The notes: generated by a model from the sequence alone, not told the origin. 64,000 nt of DNA from Oscillospiraceae bacterium (GCA_009787625.1 WQSX01000002.1:62001-126000); one strand, 5' to 3'. Positions 25,301 to 34,140 are shown, counted from the stretch's first letter. Numbers and translations are program-made.

Positions 25301-27518
25301 AGCAACCACAAACTTTCTAACAACGAACCATATGTGCTGGTATTACATGTTTATAGGCAACTTACAAATGGCGGAAACCACTTTAGAGCGAGTGCGTAAG
25401 TTTAAGCAAGGAAGCATGCTTTTTCAGCAGATGTATAATGAACTTGCAAGTTTTTTAAGCGTTCTGCTTGAAGTTCAAAGCGAAAATCCGGACAATAAAG
25501 ATATTTCTGCACATATAAAAGCAGCCGCAGAGACAATGCTCTTTAAAGATGCGTTTGGACCGATGGACATCAGCGATGTGTTTTATTTTCTAATCTGGGT
25601 TTGTAGACACGGATATTTTGAACAAGCAGTCCCGACACTGAAATTACTTTTAGCACAAGCAGAAAAAGTTCAGTATATTTCACCATACTTGGAAATAAAA
25701 CTGCTGTACATAAGGAGCTTACTTCAAAACGAAAGCGAGAAGAGATTATCGCTAAACAAAGCATATAAACTTGCTGTCAGTAAAAAACAATACCTGCTTC
25801 AAGCACTCATCTGCAGAGACCTGAGTAAACTTGAGCAACACACAAACACCTATCTGGCACTTGATTATGCTGTACGCGCATGTGAAGCGGCACAAAATAT
25901 ACTCAAAAACAGCCCGAAAAACTCCCGTGAAATGATGGCTAAACACTACAACCTGTTTGAACTTTTTGAGGGCTTTATTTTGCTCTCAAACGATGCATCA
26001 ATGGACGAACTGATTGACAAAATGACTGCAGAAGGAGTGTTTTCCGAGATGTCCGCCGATGAAGGCTTCCGAGCGGGTACCCGCCGGAGGTTCTTTGCAG
26101 AGTTGCCGGTTAAGATTGAAACACAAAAGGATTTACTGCGAAACCTCAGCGACAATGCCAAAGAAAACCTGCATCTGTTTGCAGAGTATTTCTCTGCGGT
26201 TACGTGTGCGACCAAATGCTTTATTGTTGTGGATGATACTTACCATGAGTTTAGAGCTATAGCCTCCAAGGACGGCAACTTGAATATGCAGGGTGGGGAA
26301 CACATACTAAAACACGCAAAAATTCTCTCACATGACATACTAATCACCGGCGAGTATAGTGCAGCCGCAGCTTCAAAAAACATGTTGCCGGAAAGCGTAA
26401 AAGCGGCATTATGTTTGCCGATGCAAATAACCGGGGGCGTAAAAGGGTATATCTATGCATGTTCCGACAGCGTATTTCACAACATAAACAGTAAGTCGCT
26501 TGAAGAGTGCAAAGAGCTAATAAACCCTCTCGTTATGAATATATCAATGTATCTAAATCACGCCAAGTCACTGCTCGACAAACTCACGGAAGTTCTGAAC
26601 CGAACCCATCTGGATCTGGCAATTGAGTCAAGTGTCAAGCGGGCGACAAATACAGGCACGCCCCTATCCGTTATAATGTTAGACGTAGACAAATTCAAAG
26701 AAGTAAATGATCTTTTCGGGCATTCGACAGGTGACACGGTACTTCGGGGAATCGGAAGAGTTCTTCGCGACAATGTAAGAAGAGACAACACATCAATCGG
26801 CCGATACGGCGGAGAGGAATTTATGGTTGTCTGTGATGGCGCAGATATAAAAGATGCCGAGTTAGTGGCTGAGAGAGTCAGGCAGGAGATTGAAAAGGCA
26901 GCTCTTTTGGGAACTAAGCGCAGTGTCACGGCAAGCCTTGGTGTTGCAACATTTGCCCATGGAGAGGACACGGTGGAGAGCCTAATAAGTAAAGCTGACA
27001 ATGCACTCTACTTCAGTAAAGCAAACGGACGAAACAAAACCACTGTATATAGTAGCGCACTCGACATAGGGGAAAAACAGACATCTCCAAATAAAGGTAT
27101 AATTTCGGGAGATATAATCAAAGATGCGATGCGTATGCGTATGACACTTGAAGTGCTCGACATTACAAAAAGCACCATGACGGAGGCAGAGAAACAAACG
27201 GTAATACTCGATAAAATCAAGCAAATCGCCGAAGCTGACGAGGCAATGTACATTTCAATGAACACAGCGCCACCGAGTTTTGCAAAAGGCAACGGCACAA
27301 AAGCGAGCCTGATAAGCTCCGCAGTAGCCAAAAAAAAGCCAACAATTCTAACAGAAGAGCAAGAAAACGGCATGAGCATGGCAGCGATACCACAAACTCA
27401 AGCAGGCGAAGTGTCAGGAATACTATTTCTAAGCACACTCGCAAAAAAACGCAAGTTCAAAGCAGACGACATAGGCCTGTTGACAGATTTGGGTTATTTA
27501 GCGTATAGCCTAACGTAG
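22323..27518 (+). CDS. Giant signalling protein: pseudokinase-AAA-TPR-GAF-GGDEF-GAF
   Basis: The GTG start at 22323 follows GGGAG and gives 1731 aa. Residues 5-265 resemble a Ser/Thr kinase, but the glycine loop and Lys are absent, HRD is HGS and DFG is RDI, while APE and DIYSLGVVLF remain; it is a pseudokinase. An AAA_16-type ATPase follows, with LVGRKSELETL, Walker A AEQGMGKTS (about 317) and Walker B VVIILDNLDDAD. Helical TPR-like repeats cover about 620-1180, and a GAF-like domain about 1270-1410. GGDEF has RYGGEEF near 1494-1500 and a broken I-site (Asp replaced by Thr), and a C-terminal GAF-like region ends the protein. The layout suggests a diguanylate cyclase governed by an ATPase/TPR sensor. 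The stop TAG comes from a family C repeat. Confidence 0.85.
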   Translation: MAIINNRYRIVEELERFDPSSLCLITDMAERGKEKAAYLFDEGLTAGELDEFYSGDFAVYKRLTHTHILKSYEIEKIKNIGGKRSGIPQYMLLSEHVDGFTTLLNSIGKIPRKSVLDLFISACQAVHYLHVKNVMHGSLNSLSVIITGKKRKVLHLRDIASTKLLRHIPGDSGYNTAYFQAPEARLESAGNVQTDIYSLGVVLFCLVADKGDISSDFKVDLAKFKGSDEFIEKAMFIIEKATAGVGTRYSSILQMVDDINDLFKTDYKAFRVAELEHLVLETKLVGRKSELETLVECTSNVTAQLSLKRHACISAEQGMGKTSLLRRLRNKLRLQDSTVFWSFDNNGSNAIQGLLKQLIEEGNSRHNDDMIKYIVSVINGRAVDARTGHGGTSIVKFIYDCIKDRAVVIILDNLDDADIFTLDLVDKLETVCRKLSIVFSFRRKHTNKRLTVFMDRLSGSDSLTQVRLETLTRGETAELIKNVFFIRELSDEFTDAVFNSTGGNPFLIVETLKSFKANRIIYVDENDGKWQTSLEIYDYDKIPMPTRLEQAARQQAKKLSRTDYKMLEVISLFENLQPTKKRLNAVLLVDAKKLSSRLSALVKDGILYAAEEAKTFSIVNKSFGEFLSSSIEPILARELHLRIANALLAEEVHSADVLSEIIYHLEILGEDKKLPICYENLADKNAEAGFFGNAIPFYNKALEIYRKTGNKHREIDIRLKLGDALMLDTKALQALECMEWVVRKTRDFGLVEKHVRALIKKCECYGTLFMEDKNSRLVNARIDAKFEDKGFREASMELYMDYLMARLSGTTSNASTEEFRVEAEYALSVCLEGRSDIKAIALRRLSLHYLFTGDFKKAIELARQSVDVANSTDNEKIQIECLQGLALLYVNTRNGELANSIYEELLSRNQDPKSLYGILLGKIGNDYAYHYELGRAIENIGPLKDVAALVGVNPYTQSIALFAKLFLDADLYTQAEDLILSCASFVEDDNERRATTNFLTTNHMCWYYMFIGNLQMAETTLERVRKFKQGSMLFQQMYNELASFLSVLLEVQSENPDNKDISAHIKAAAETMLFKDAFGPMDISDVFYFLIWVCRHGYFEQAVPTLKLLLAQAEKVQYISPYLEIKLLYIRSLLQNESEKRLSLNKAYKLAVSKKQYLLQALICRDLSKLEQHTNTYLALDYAVRACEAAQNILKNSPKNSREMMAKHYNLFELFEGFILLSNDASMDELIDKMTAEGVFSEMSADEGFRAGTRRRFFAELPVKIETQKDLLRNLSDNAKENLHLFAEYFSAVTCATKCFIVVDDTYHEFRAIASKDGNLNMQGGEHILKHAKILSHDILITGEYSAAAASKNMLPESVKAALCLPMQITGGVKGYIYACSDSVFHNINSKSLEECKELINPLVMNISMYLNHAKSLLDKLTEVLNRTHLDLAIESSVKRATNTGTPLSVIMLDVDKFKEVNDLFGHSTGDTVLRGIGRVLRDNVRRDNTSIGRYGGEEFMVVCDGADIKDAELVAERVRQEIEKAALLGTKRSVTASLGVATFAHGEDTVESLISKADNALYFSKANGRNKTTVYSSALDIGEKQTSPNKGIISGDIIKDAMRMRMTLEVLDITKSTMTEAEKQTVILDKIKQIAEADEAMYISMNTAPPSFAKGNGTKASLISSAVAKKKPTILTEEQENGMSMAAIPQTQAGEVSGILFLSTLAKKRKFKADDIGLLTDLGYLAYSLT

Positions 27519-27540
27519 GGGACGATTGCAATCGTCCCGC
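27514..27540. repeat. Family C palindrome overlapping a stop codon
   Basis: GGGACGATT/AATCGTCCC forms a stem with a 2-nt loop, and the leading CGTAGGGG provides the TAG stop of the giant GGDEF gene. It also separates that gene from the downstream binding-protein-like gene. Confidence 0.85.
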
Positions 27541-27575
27541 TCATCAATGATACATCGACCCCAAGGAGGAAAACC

Positions 27576-29036
27576 ATGCAAAAATACATCAAAGCGGTTC
27601 TCTTGCTCCTGCTTGCGGCGACACCTATCGTCTTAATTCTCATGTTATTTTCAAGCGAAGTCCTTACGCCCGACATGCCCGACGACCCAAATTATGCAAT
27701 AGAGGACACAGAAAGCCAAGAAATAAACTTCGGTGATACAGAAGTCGAGACAGCCGGAGATGCAGAGTATATACCGCAAGTGACAATACTACGGCTGGGC
27801 GGCATGTGGATACCTTTTTATATGATTCTTGAAATAGAACAGTTTAACCGCGACAACCGGGGTGAATACCGAATCGAAGTGACTGAACTGTTCGGCTGGC
27901 AAAATGTTGCGCTCGGAGGCAGCGCAGAGCATGTTGATGTTGAACAAAGAATACGACAAGAGGGCTTTGATATAGTCTATTTAAACGTTTTTGAACCGAG
28001 AAGTTTTGCGGAAGGCTCATTTTCATGGACAGACTTATACGCCCGAATCGACTCAGACCCTGAGCTAAACCGCACGGACTTTTTCCAAAGCGTACTAGCG
28101 GCAAATGAGGCTCCCGATGGAACTCTGCCCATAGTGGCGACTAACTTTTGGATTGATACAATGATAGCTCAGCGTGAAAATGCAGAGCTAATAACACCAC
28201 TCACTTTTGAAAACCTACTCAGACAGCTTAGAGAGCCACCATATCCGGAGCTGCTTCCATCATGGAACGATTGGCTACTGACAAGTGCTGCACTTGATGG
28301 TTTTGGAAATAACTTTTTTGACATGGATAATGGGTGGGTAAACTTTCAAAACGATGATTTTGTAAAGCTTTTAGAGCTTATGAACTATATTCCGAGATTC
28401 CCATTCGAGGAAGTGGAAGATGGATATTTGTCGGAGGTGCTCCAAACATTTCGAGAGAATGATATGGAGAACTTTCTGAATGGTGACATGCTGATGTATC
28501 CGTTTAATATGGGTAGTCCTGTGGATTTTCAAATACATCGTGCAGTTTTCGGAGATATTGTCGCAGTGGGCCACCCATTTGTAGCGGGTGGCAGGCACAT
28601 TATAAGGCAACACACAGGTGTGGGCATAAATGCGCAGTCTCAACACCAAGATGCCGCATGGAACTTTGTGAGGCAAACTCTCTTGCCGTCACACAGAGTG
28701 ACATTTCACATTCCTATGCGGATTGATTTGTTTGAAGAGCATATAAACGGGCTTATGAGAGAACTAGTCCGCGACGGCGTCGAGCTAGCCAGAACGGTGG
28801 AGTGGTGGAGTGCAGGCTACTCACAAGATGTATACATCTACTCGATGACAGAGGACGAGGCGCAAATCGTAAGAGAGATAATAGAAAGCGCAGTTCCAAT
28901 GCATATCGCCGACGTAAGATGGGAAATCTATGACATTATATGGGAAGAACTGAACGTCTTTTTGGAAACGGAGCAAACAGCAGAAGAAACCGCCGCCATA
29001 ATCCAAGCCAGAGTTGAAGAATTCTTAGGAAGTTAG
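27576..29036 (+). CDS. Membrane-anchored solute-binding-like protein, paralogue 1
   Basis: The 486-aa protein starts with a Lys-rich end and one hydrophobic segment (about residues 5-27). There is no lipobox cysteine, so it looks membrane-anchored rather than lipidated. The remainder resembles family 1 extracellular solute-binding proteins (VTILRLGGMWIPFYMILEIEQFN; VAVGHPFVAGGRHIIRQHTGVGINA; QDAAWNFVRQTLL). It is paralogous to the protein at 31778. No ABC permease or ATPase is nearby, so it may sense or capture a ligand rather than feed an importer (inference). Ribosome-binding site GGAGG. Its last 4 bp overlap the convergent MMPL gene. Confidence 0.8.
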   Translation: MQKYIKAVLLLLLAATPIVLILMLFSSEVLTPDMPDDPNYAIEDTESQEINFGDTEVETAGDAEYIPQVTILRLGGMWIPFYMILEIEQFNRDNRGEYRIEVTELFGWQNVALGGSAEHVDVEQRIRQEGFDIVYLNVFEPRSFAEGSFSWTDLYARIDSDPELNRTDFFQSVLAANEAPDGTLPIVATNFWIDTMIAQRENAELITPLTFENLLRQLREPPYPELLPSWNDWLLTSAALDGFGNNFFDMDNGWVNFQNDDFVKLLELMNYIPRFPFEEVEDGYLSEVLQTFRENDMENFLNGDMLMYPFNMGSPVDFQIHRAVFGDIVAVGHPFVAGGRHIIRQHTGVGINAQSQHQDAAWNFVRQTLLPSHRVTFHIPMRIDLFEEHINGLMRELVRDGVELARTVEWWSAGYSQDVYIYSMTEDEAQIVREIIESAVPMHIADVRWEIYDIIWEELNVFLETEQTAEETAAIIQARVEEFLGS

Positions 29037-31015
29037 GGCTTGCTTAAAACCCGCACCGATTTAGGCGTAACAAACCTGTCGAACGCTGAGACTATGCTTG
29101 GTAAAATAAAGATTACAAGAGCCATGGCGATAAAGCACCCGCGGGCGACAAGTAATAGAATCTCTGAAATAGCGTAGTTGATCTGTGAAAATACGATTCC
29201 CAAGACAAGGGTAATTGTTCCCGAAATGAGTCCCGAAGTCAAAATAGTATGAATTGAACCGCTGAGTGCAACGGAAATAGATTCCTTGACCGAGGCGGTT
29301 TTTCGTGCCTCTCTATAGTGCGAGGTATACAAAATCGCGTAGTCAATAGTCGCCCCTTTGAGCAGGCACTGCACAATCAAAAGTGCAAGATACATAATGC
29401 TCGAACCTTGGAAATAAAGTGATGCCATAGTTATAAATATTGAACACTGTATAACACTCACTAAAATGAACGGAACGGTCAGCGACCGAAAAGCAATCGC
29501 CGCAGTGCCAAAAACAGCAAGTGCAGTCAAAATAGTTATCAGCAAAAGCTCCTGCGGAAAGATATTGTGCATCTCGTAGGAAATTGCAAGGTCACCAACA
29601 ATAAAAAACTCACCGCTAAGTGTCGACTCCATATCACGGGTAATGTCGCCGATAAAAGCAAATGCGAGGTCAGATTCGCCCGGAAGTGAAGTCCGCAAAG
29701 TCATTCGGGAAAAATTCTCCCCGACAAAAGCCTCACGTACAGCATCATGAGCGGGGTGCATAGACATAAACATAGCCATGGTTGTATAGTATGATTCGAT
29801 GCGGTCAACGCTTGGATGCTCGCCCCACGTTGCCACAAGTGACGAAATTCGCTCCTCATCGCTGTTTTCATAGACAATAACAACAGGGCTACCTGGGTCA
29901 AATGTCTGAAACACCTCGTCATACGACTCCTGCGAGTATGTGATGAGAATATCATCTCGCACCAAGAAACTCACGGAAAACAGCACCACAAAAATTCCAA
30001 CAATCACAAACCTCGCCTTATAAGCAAAGGAGCCAAGCCGAGCCATTTTAAAGTGCGGAGCGGGTTTTTTTGTCTTTTCGATAGCCGTATCGAGCATTAA
30101 TATAAGCGCAGGTGTCGCCGTGAAAATGCAAATCAAGCTGATAAGCACGCCTTTTGCAAGGACAAGTCCAAGGTCAAGCCCAAGCGTGAACGACATGAAA
30201 ACAAGCATAAGCATTGCAACAATAGTAGTTATTGAACAACTGGAAATTGTGAGAAACGACTTTTTCAAAGCCGCAGTCATAGCAGAAAACTTATCTTCAG
30301 ACACCGCCTTTTCCTGTCTGAATCGGTTAATGAGCATAATCGAATAATCCATGCACAAGACAACTTGCAAAATCGCCGCAATGGAGACGGTTATATCCGA
30401 AACGCTTTCAAAAATTACATTGGTTCCCATGTTCAAAACAATGGCAACCAAAATACTCAGACAAAAGACAATAGGCTCAACCCAAGACTTGCTCATAACA
30501 AATAAAACCACAAGCATGATAATTGCCGCAGGGATAATGAGTGTCAGCATATCCACAGGCATAGAAACAGGACTACTCAGCACCATCTCATAGCCACTGA
30601 ATAAAGTTTCGATTTCCCTCATCAAAACGCTTGCTTCATGAGAAAAAGGGTCAACGTCAATAGTGACGATATACAGAGCTTGATCGCCACGGTTATATCG
30701 CTCATTTTCAGGCTCAAACTCAACCAGTGCAACATGCTGCATCGTACTGAGGTTTTCATAAGCTAAAACTCTTTCGGAATCACTCAAACCACCGACCATG
30801 ACATGGAGCAGACCCGAGGGCGGAAATTCATCATGCAAAATATCCATACCCCGCCGTACAGGTGAGTCCGACGGCAGGTACTGCGACATATCATAGTTAA
30901 TATTGACCTGAGTGGATAACCACCCGCTAACGGCAGTCAAAATTATAAAAAGGATTAAAATGAACCACCTAAAGCGCACAATACGCTCCGCTACTGTAGA
31001 TAAGATATTTTTCAT
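29033..31015 (-). CDS. MMPL/RND family exporter
   Basis: The 660-aa membrane protein has the two-fold RND layout: TM1, a roughly 130-residue external loop, five TM segments, then the same again. TQVNINYDMSQYLPSDSPVRRGMDIL is the typical first-loop start, and the second half has AIDYAILYTSHYREARK-type sequence. MMPL proteins export lipids or hydrophobic compounds using proton force. I use the ATG at 31015, which follows GGGGAGCG; the ATG at 31036 lies upstream of that site. It is divergent from the tetR gene, its likely repressor. Confidence 0.9.
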   Translation of the reverse strand: MKNILSTVAERIVRFRWFILILFIILTAVSGWLSTQVNINYDMSQYLPSDSPVRRGMDILHDEFPPSGLLHVMVGGLSDSERVLAYENLSTMQHVALVEFEPENERYNRGDQALYIVTIDVDPFSHEASVLMREIETLFSGYEMVLSSPVSMPVDMLTLIIPAAIIMLVVLFVMSKSWVEPIVFCLSILVAIVLNMGTNVIFESVSDITVSIAAILQVVLCMDYSIMLINRFRQEKAVSEDKFSAMTAALKKSFLTISSCSITTIVAMLMLVFMSFTLGLDLGLVLAKGVLISLICIFTATPALILMLDTAIEKTKKPAPHFKMARLGSFAYKARFVIVGIFVVLFSVSFLVRDDILITYSQESYDEVFQTFDPGSPVVIVYENSDEERISSLVATWGEHPSVDRIESYYTTMAMFMSMHPAHDAVREAFVGENFSRMTLRTSLPGESDLAFAFIGDITRDMESTLSGEFFIVGDLAISYEMHNIFPQELLLITILTALAVFGTAAIAFRSLTVPFILVSVIQCSIFITMASLYFQGSSIMYLALLIVQCLLKGATIDYAILYTSHYREARKTASVKESISVALSGSIHTILTSGLISGTITLVLGIVFSQINYAISEILLLVARGCFIAMALVIFILPSIVSAFDRFVTPKSVRVLSKP

Positions 31016-31061
31016 TGAATATCGCTCCCCGACCATGCTCTGAATTTTCGATTATACAATC

Positions 31062-31095
31062 AAAAGTTGACTTTTCGACCGACTGCCAGTATAGT
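31062..31095 (+). promoter_or_regulatory. tetR promoter with palindromic operator candidate
   Basis: -35 TTGACT (31067-31072) and -10 TATAGT (31090-31095) have a 17-nt spacer. The palindrome AAAAGT-TG-ACTTTT (31062-31075) covers the -35 box. On the minus strand a TATAAT-like -10 for the MMPL gene lies 5-10 bp further left, so one bound regulator could control both directions. Confidence 0.6.
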
Positions 31096-31208
31096 ATACA
31101 TGTGACGGTAAAACAACAAACTGTTGCGCTAAAAATGGCGGTAACTCAACACACATGACAATGTCTGTTGACTTTATGACACAAGTTGATGATTTGGGGG
31201 TAAACAAA

Positions 31209-31778
31209 ATGCAAGACAATCAGCGAATACGCATAACAAAAAAACTGTTGCAAGACAGCCTTATCTCATTATTACAGCAAGAGCGGCTCCACAAATTGTC
31301 GATAAAACAAATATGCGACAGAGCACAAATAAACCGCTCAACATTTTATAAATACTACGGAAGCCAGTATGACCTACTTGAAGAGATGGAAAATGATATA
31401 CTAAACAGAATAAACAGCTACCTTGAGCCGGGTACAGACCGCAGTGCAAGCTACGACCCGCAGAGACTCACAAAAGCGATAGAATTCATAAATGAAAACA
31501 TAGACCTGTGCAGACTGCTGCTCAACAACAATGTAGACCCGAAATTCCCTGAAAAACTTGTAATGTCTCTACAGAGCATAACCCACCTGACGGAAAATCA
31601 GTTCTCGGATGAGCTCACCAATGCAGAACGCGCCTATACTTTCGACTTTGCAATAGGCGGTGGTTTCAGCTTCATAAAAACATGGATAAACAAAGAAAAC
31701 CGCGAACCACCTGAAGAAGTAGCGAAGCTACTGAGCAGAATAGTGTTCAACCTAATGCAACCACACGGAGGCGATTAA
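31209..31778 (+). CDS. TetR family transcriptional regulator
   Basis: The start is the ATG at 31209 (MQDNQRIRITKKLL), preceded by GGGGGT; upstream in-frame ATGs lack ribosome-binding sites. The N-terminal HTH is LSIKQICDRAQINRSTFYKYYGSQYDLL, a textbook TetR recognition region, and the C-terminal ligand domain resembles the TetR_C_33 kind. The 189-aa protein is co-transcribed with the binding-protein-like gene (stop and start share one base, TAATG) and is divergent from the MMPL exporter. It therefore probably represses both. Confidence 0.92.
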   Translation: MQDNQRIRITKKLLQDSLISLLQQERLHKLSIKQICDRAQINRSTFYKYYGSQYDLLEEMENDILNRINSYLEPGTDRSASYDPQRLTKAIEFINENIDLCRLLLNNNVDPKFPEKLVMSLQSITHLTENQFSDELTNAERAYTFDFAIGGGFSFIKTWINKENREPPEEVAKLLSRIVFNLMQPHGGD

Positions 31779-33355
31779 TGAAAAAATACATAAAAGCGGG
31801 ACTTTTATTGCTCCTCGCAGCGACACCTGCTGTTTTAATCTTCATGCTTTTTTCAGGAGAGGAAGCTCAGCTCGAAAATGATTTCGATGATAATGCTTAT
31901 GTAATAGAGGACACAGGTGATTATGCCGAAATCAGTTACGGCGATACAAATCTCGAAGCAGAACCCATAAACACCCCGCAGGTGACGACCCTACGATTGG
32001 GTGGCATGTTCATTCCTTTAAACATAACCTCCGAGGTTCACCACTTTAACATGACCAACGAACGTTATTATATTGAAATAGTGGAAACGTTTAACTTGAC
32101 ATGGACAACCGAAAGTGTAATCATAATGGAAACACATACAGGGGAAACGATAGTATTCTCCATTGCGGAAGCTGAAACGGATTATGATGAGAGTTGGCAA
32201 GAAGAGCTATGGAGAGCAATACAGGAAAACTCCAAAGCACTACTTTATGAAGGAGATTTCGACATTATCGTCACAAACTCGGACTTTTTGTTAGATTTTG
32301 GGGATAGCTCTCTATCATTGGTGGACTTGTACACGTTAATCGACGCAGACCCTGAGCTAAACCGCACGGGCTTCTTCCAAAATGTTCTCAGGGCAGGTGA
32401 AGCACCCGATGGAACGCTAACTTTCATGTCATCCGGCTTTACAATACAAACAATGATTTCGATGCGCGAAACCGCAGAGCAAATAGCACCGCTCACTTTT
32501 GAAAACCTATATACAGCTCTTCAGGAGCAAAGCACATTGCAACTCACCTCGCCGGAGACAGGGTGGTCAAATATGTTGAGCTTTATTTTATGGAATGGCG
32601 AAAATAATTTTGTAGACATGGAAAGAGGAACAGCAAATTTTAATAACGAGCATTTTATCACAGCTCTGGAGCTCTTGCGCCAAATACCTGAGCGTCCGGG
32701 GGCAATGTTTGATTGGGCTGAAGCGACCCAGGAGGAAATACAGGCTTATATTTACGAAATGGAGAGATTAAGTGAGCTTGAAGTGGAGCGTTTTAAGAGT
32801 GGAGAGATACTGCTTTTCCCGTTCATAATGACCGACCCTATGCAGTTTCACGTGCTGTTGACTGCTCTTGAAGAGGTTGTCGCAGTCGGAATTCCATCCA
32901 CAGAAGGTGGCAATCATGTTATTTTTGCAAGTGAGCAAGTTGGTATAAACGCAGATTCGCCGCATCAAGACGGTGCATGGAGCTTTATACGTCAAATGCT
33001 GATGAGAACTCCCGCAAATTCGATGTCGATTTGTATAGATAGGTTTGAAGATCATATGGAGCGGCTTATGAGGCCAATTCTTCAGGGGGGTGTTGAGCAA
33101 CCGCGCTCACGGCAATGGACAGGGCCCAGTGGCATGATTCTGCCTGAGCCGGTAAATGTCTTCGCCATGACAGAGGTTGAGGCAGAGAGAGTACGGGAAA
33201 TAGTAGAAAACGCCACAGTAAGCGCACCTATGCGCACAGAGTTTGCGATAATTATAATGGAAGAAGTAACGACGTTTATGCAAGAAAACCGCACAGCTGA
33301 AGAAACAGCAATGGCAATACAACTCAGGGTACAAGAATTCCTGAATAACAGGTAG
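31778..33355 (+). CDS. Membrane-anchored solute-binding-like protein, paralogue 2
   Basis: The 525-aa paralogue of the protein at 27576 shares the N-terminal anchor (KKYIKAGLLLLLAATPAVLI), the acidic linker, TTLRLGGMFIPL and the C-terminal VAVGIPSTEGGNHVIF/QDGAWSFIRQML segments. It has about 30 extra residues near 115-145 (an ETHTGETIVF region). No lipobox is present. The start overlaps the tetR stop by one base, so translation is coupled. It ends just before a family A hairpin. Ligand and function unknown. Confidence 0.8.
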   Translation: MKKYIKAGLLLLLAATPAVLIFMLFSGEEAQLENDFDDNAYVIEDTGDYAEISYGDTNLEAEPINTPQVTTLRLGGMFIPLNITSEVHHFNMTNERYYIEIVETFNLTWTTESVIIMETHTGETIVFSIAEAETDYDESWQEELWRAIQENSKALLYEGDFDIIVTNSDFLLDFGDSSLSLVDLYTLIDADPELNRTGFFQNVLRAGEAPDGTLTFMSSGFTIQTMISMRETAEQIAPLTFENLYTALQEQSTLQLTSPETGWSNMLSFILWNGENNFVDMERGTANFNNEHFITALELLRQIPERPGAMFDWAEATQEEIQAYIYEMERLSELEVERFKSGEILLFPFIMTDPMQFHVLLTALEEVVAVGIPSTEGGNHVIFASEQVGINADSPHQDGAWSFIRQMLMRTPANSMSICIDRFEDHMERLMRPILQGGVEQPRSRQWTGPSGMILPEPVNVFAMTEVEAERVREIVENATVSAPMRTEFAIIIMEEVTTFMQENRTAEETAMAIQLRVQEFLNNR

Positions 33356-33372
33356 GCAAGCGCAAGGCAGGG

Positions 33373-33463
33373 CAAGACAGGGGGACGGTTCCTCTGTCTT
33401 AACCAGCTGCCAACTGTCTCATCAGGTAAAAGAACAAGACAGAGGAACCGTCCCCCTGTCTTG
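33373..33463. repeat. Family A repeat, perfect 28-bp inverted pair
   Basis: The arms 33373-33400 and 33436-33463 are perfect inverted copies (28 of 28) around a 35-nt centre. The element sits between two convergent genes, where it may act as a terminator in both directions. This is the best-preserved family A copy in the window. Confidence 0.92.
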
Positions 33464-33478
33464 TTGTGTTCTCTGCTT

Positions 33479-34105
33479 CTACAGCCCGTCAGGAAAACTT
33501 GTCCATAGGCGTTTTGCTTCAGGCTTGGGCGGAGCTTCGCCTGAACCTAAACACTTTAGCATCCAAGCCATGTTACGCCCTAGAACACGCATAACTTGCA
33601 AGCCCTCTAAATCCTTGCGCACATCATCTGCATCATGCCCGTGTACAGCATTCCAATACTGCGACGAAACAACAGGCATCTGCGAAATAGTAAAGTATTT
33701 ATTCAACCTGTCGAAAGCCGCTGAAGCACCGCCCCTGCGGCAACTGACAACACAGGCGGCAGGCTTATGTTTGAAGTTCCGAGAAGCCGAATAAAACGCC
33801 CTGTCTAAAAGCGCACACAAAGCCCCATTCGGACCCGAATAGTAGACAGGCGAACCAACGACAAGCCCATCAAATTCAAGAATTTTAGCTGAAAGCTCGT
33901 TGCAAACATCATCATCAAAAACGCACTTAGAATTCTTTTTTTCAATGCATTTCCCACAAGCAATACACCCACGCACAGGCTTGTTACCAATGTGGAAAAT
34001 TTCGGACTCCACACCCTCGCTCTTTAAAGCCGAACCGACCTCGCTGAGAGCAGTAAATGTACACCCATCCCTATTAGGACTACCATTGACAAGTAAAACC
34101 TTCAT
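33479..34105 (-). CDS. Flavodoxin-like / iron-sulfur flavoprotein
   Basis: This is an NADPH-dependent FMN-reductase-type protein of 208 aa. The FMN phosphate loop is LLVNGSPNRDGCT, and GCIACGKCIEKKNSKC is a compact cysteine cluster as in iron-sulfur flavoproteins. GLVVGSPVYYSGPNGALCALLDRAF matches the family. The ATG at 34105 has GGAGGAG immediately upstream; the earlier in-frame start lies upstream of the likely promoter. The electron-transfer partner is unknown. Confidence 0.9.
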   Translation of the reverse strand: MKVLLVNGSPNRDGCTFTALSEVGSALKSEGVESEIFHIGNKPVRGCIACGKCIEKKNSKCVFDDDVCNELSAKILEFDGLVVGSPVYYSGPNGALCALLDRAFYSASRNFKHKPAACVVSCRRGGASAAFDRLNKYFTISQMPVVSSQYWNAVHGHDADDVRKDLEGLQVMRVLGRNMAWMLKCLGSGEAPPKPEAKRLWTSFPDGL

Positions 34106-34140
34106 AAACTCCTCCATTTTATTGTTTTTTTGATAAACCA

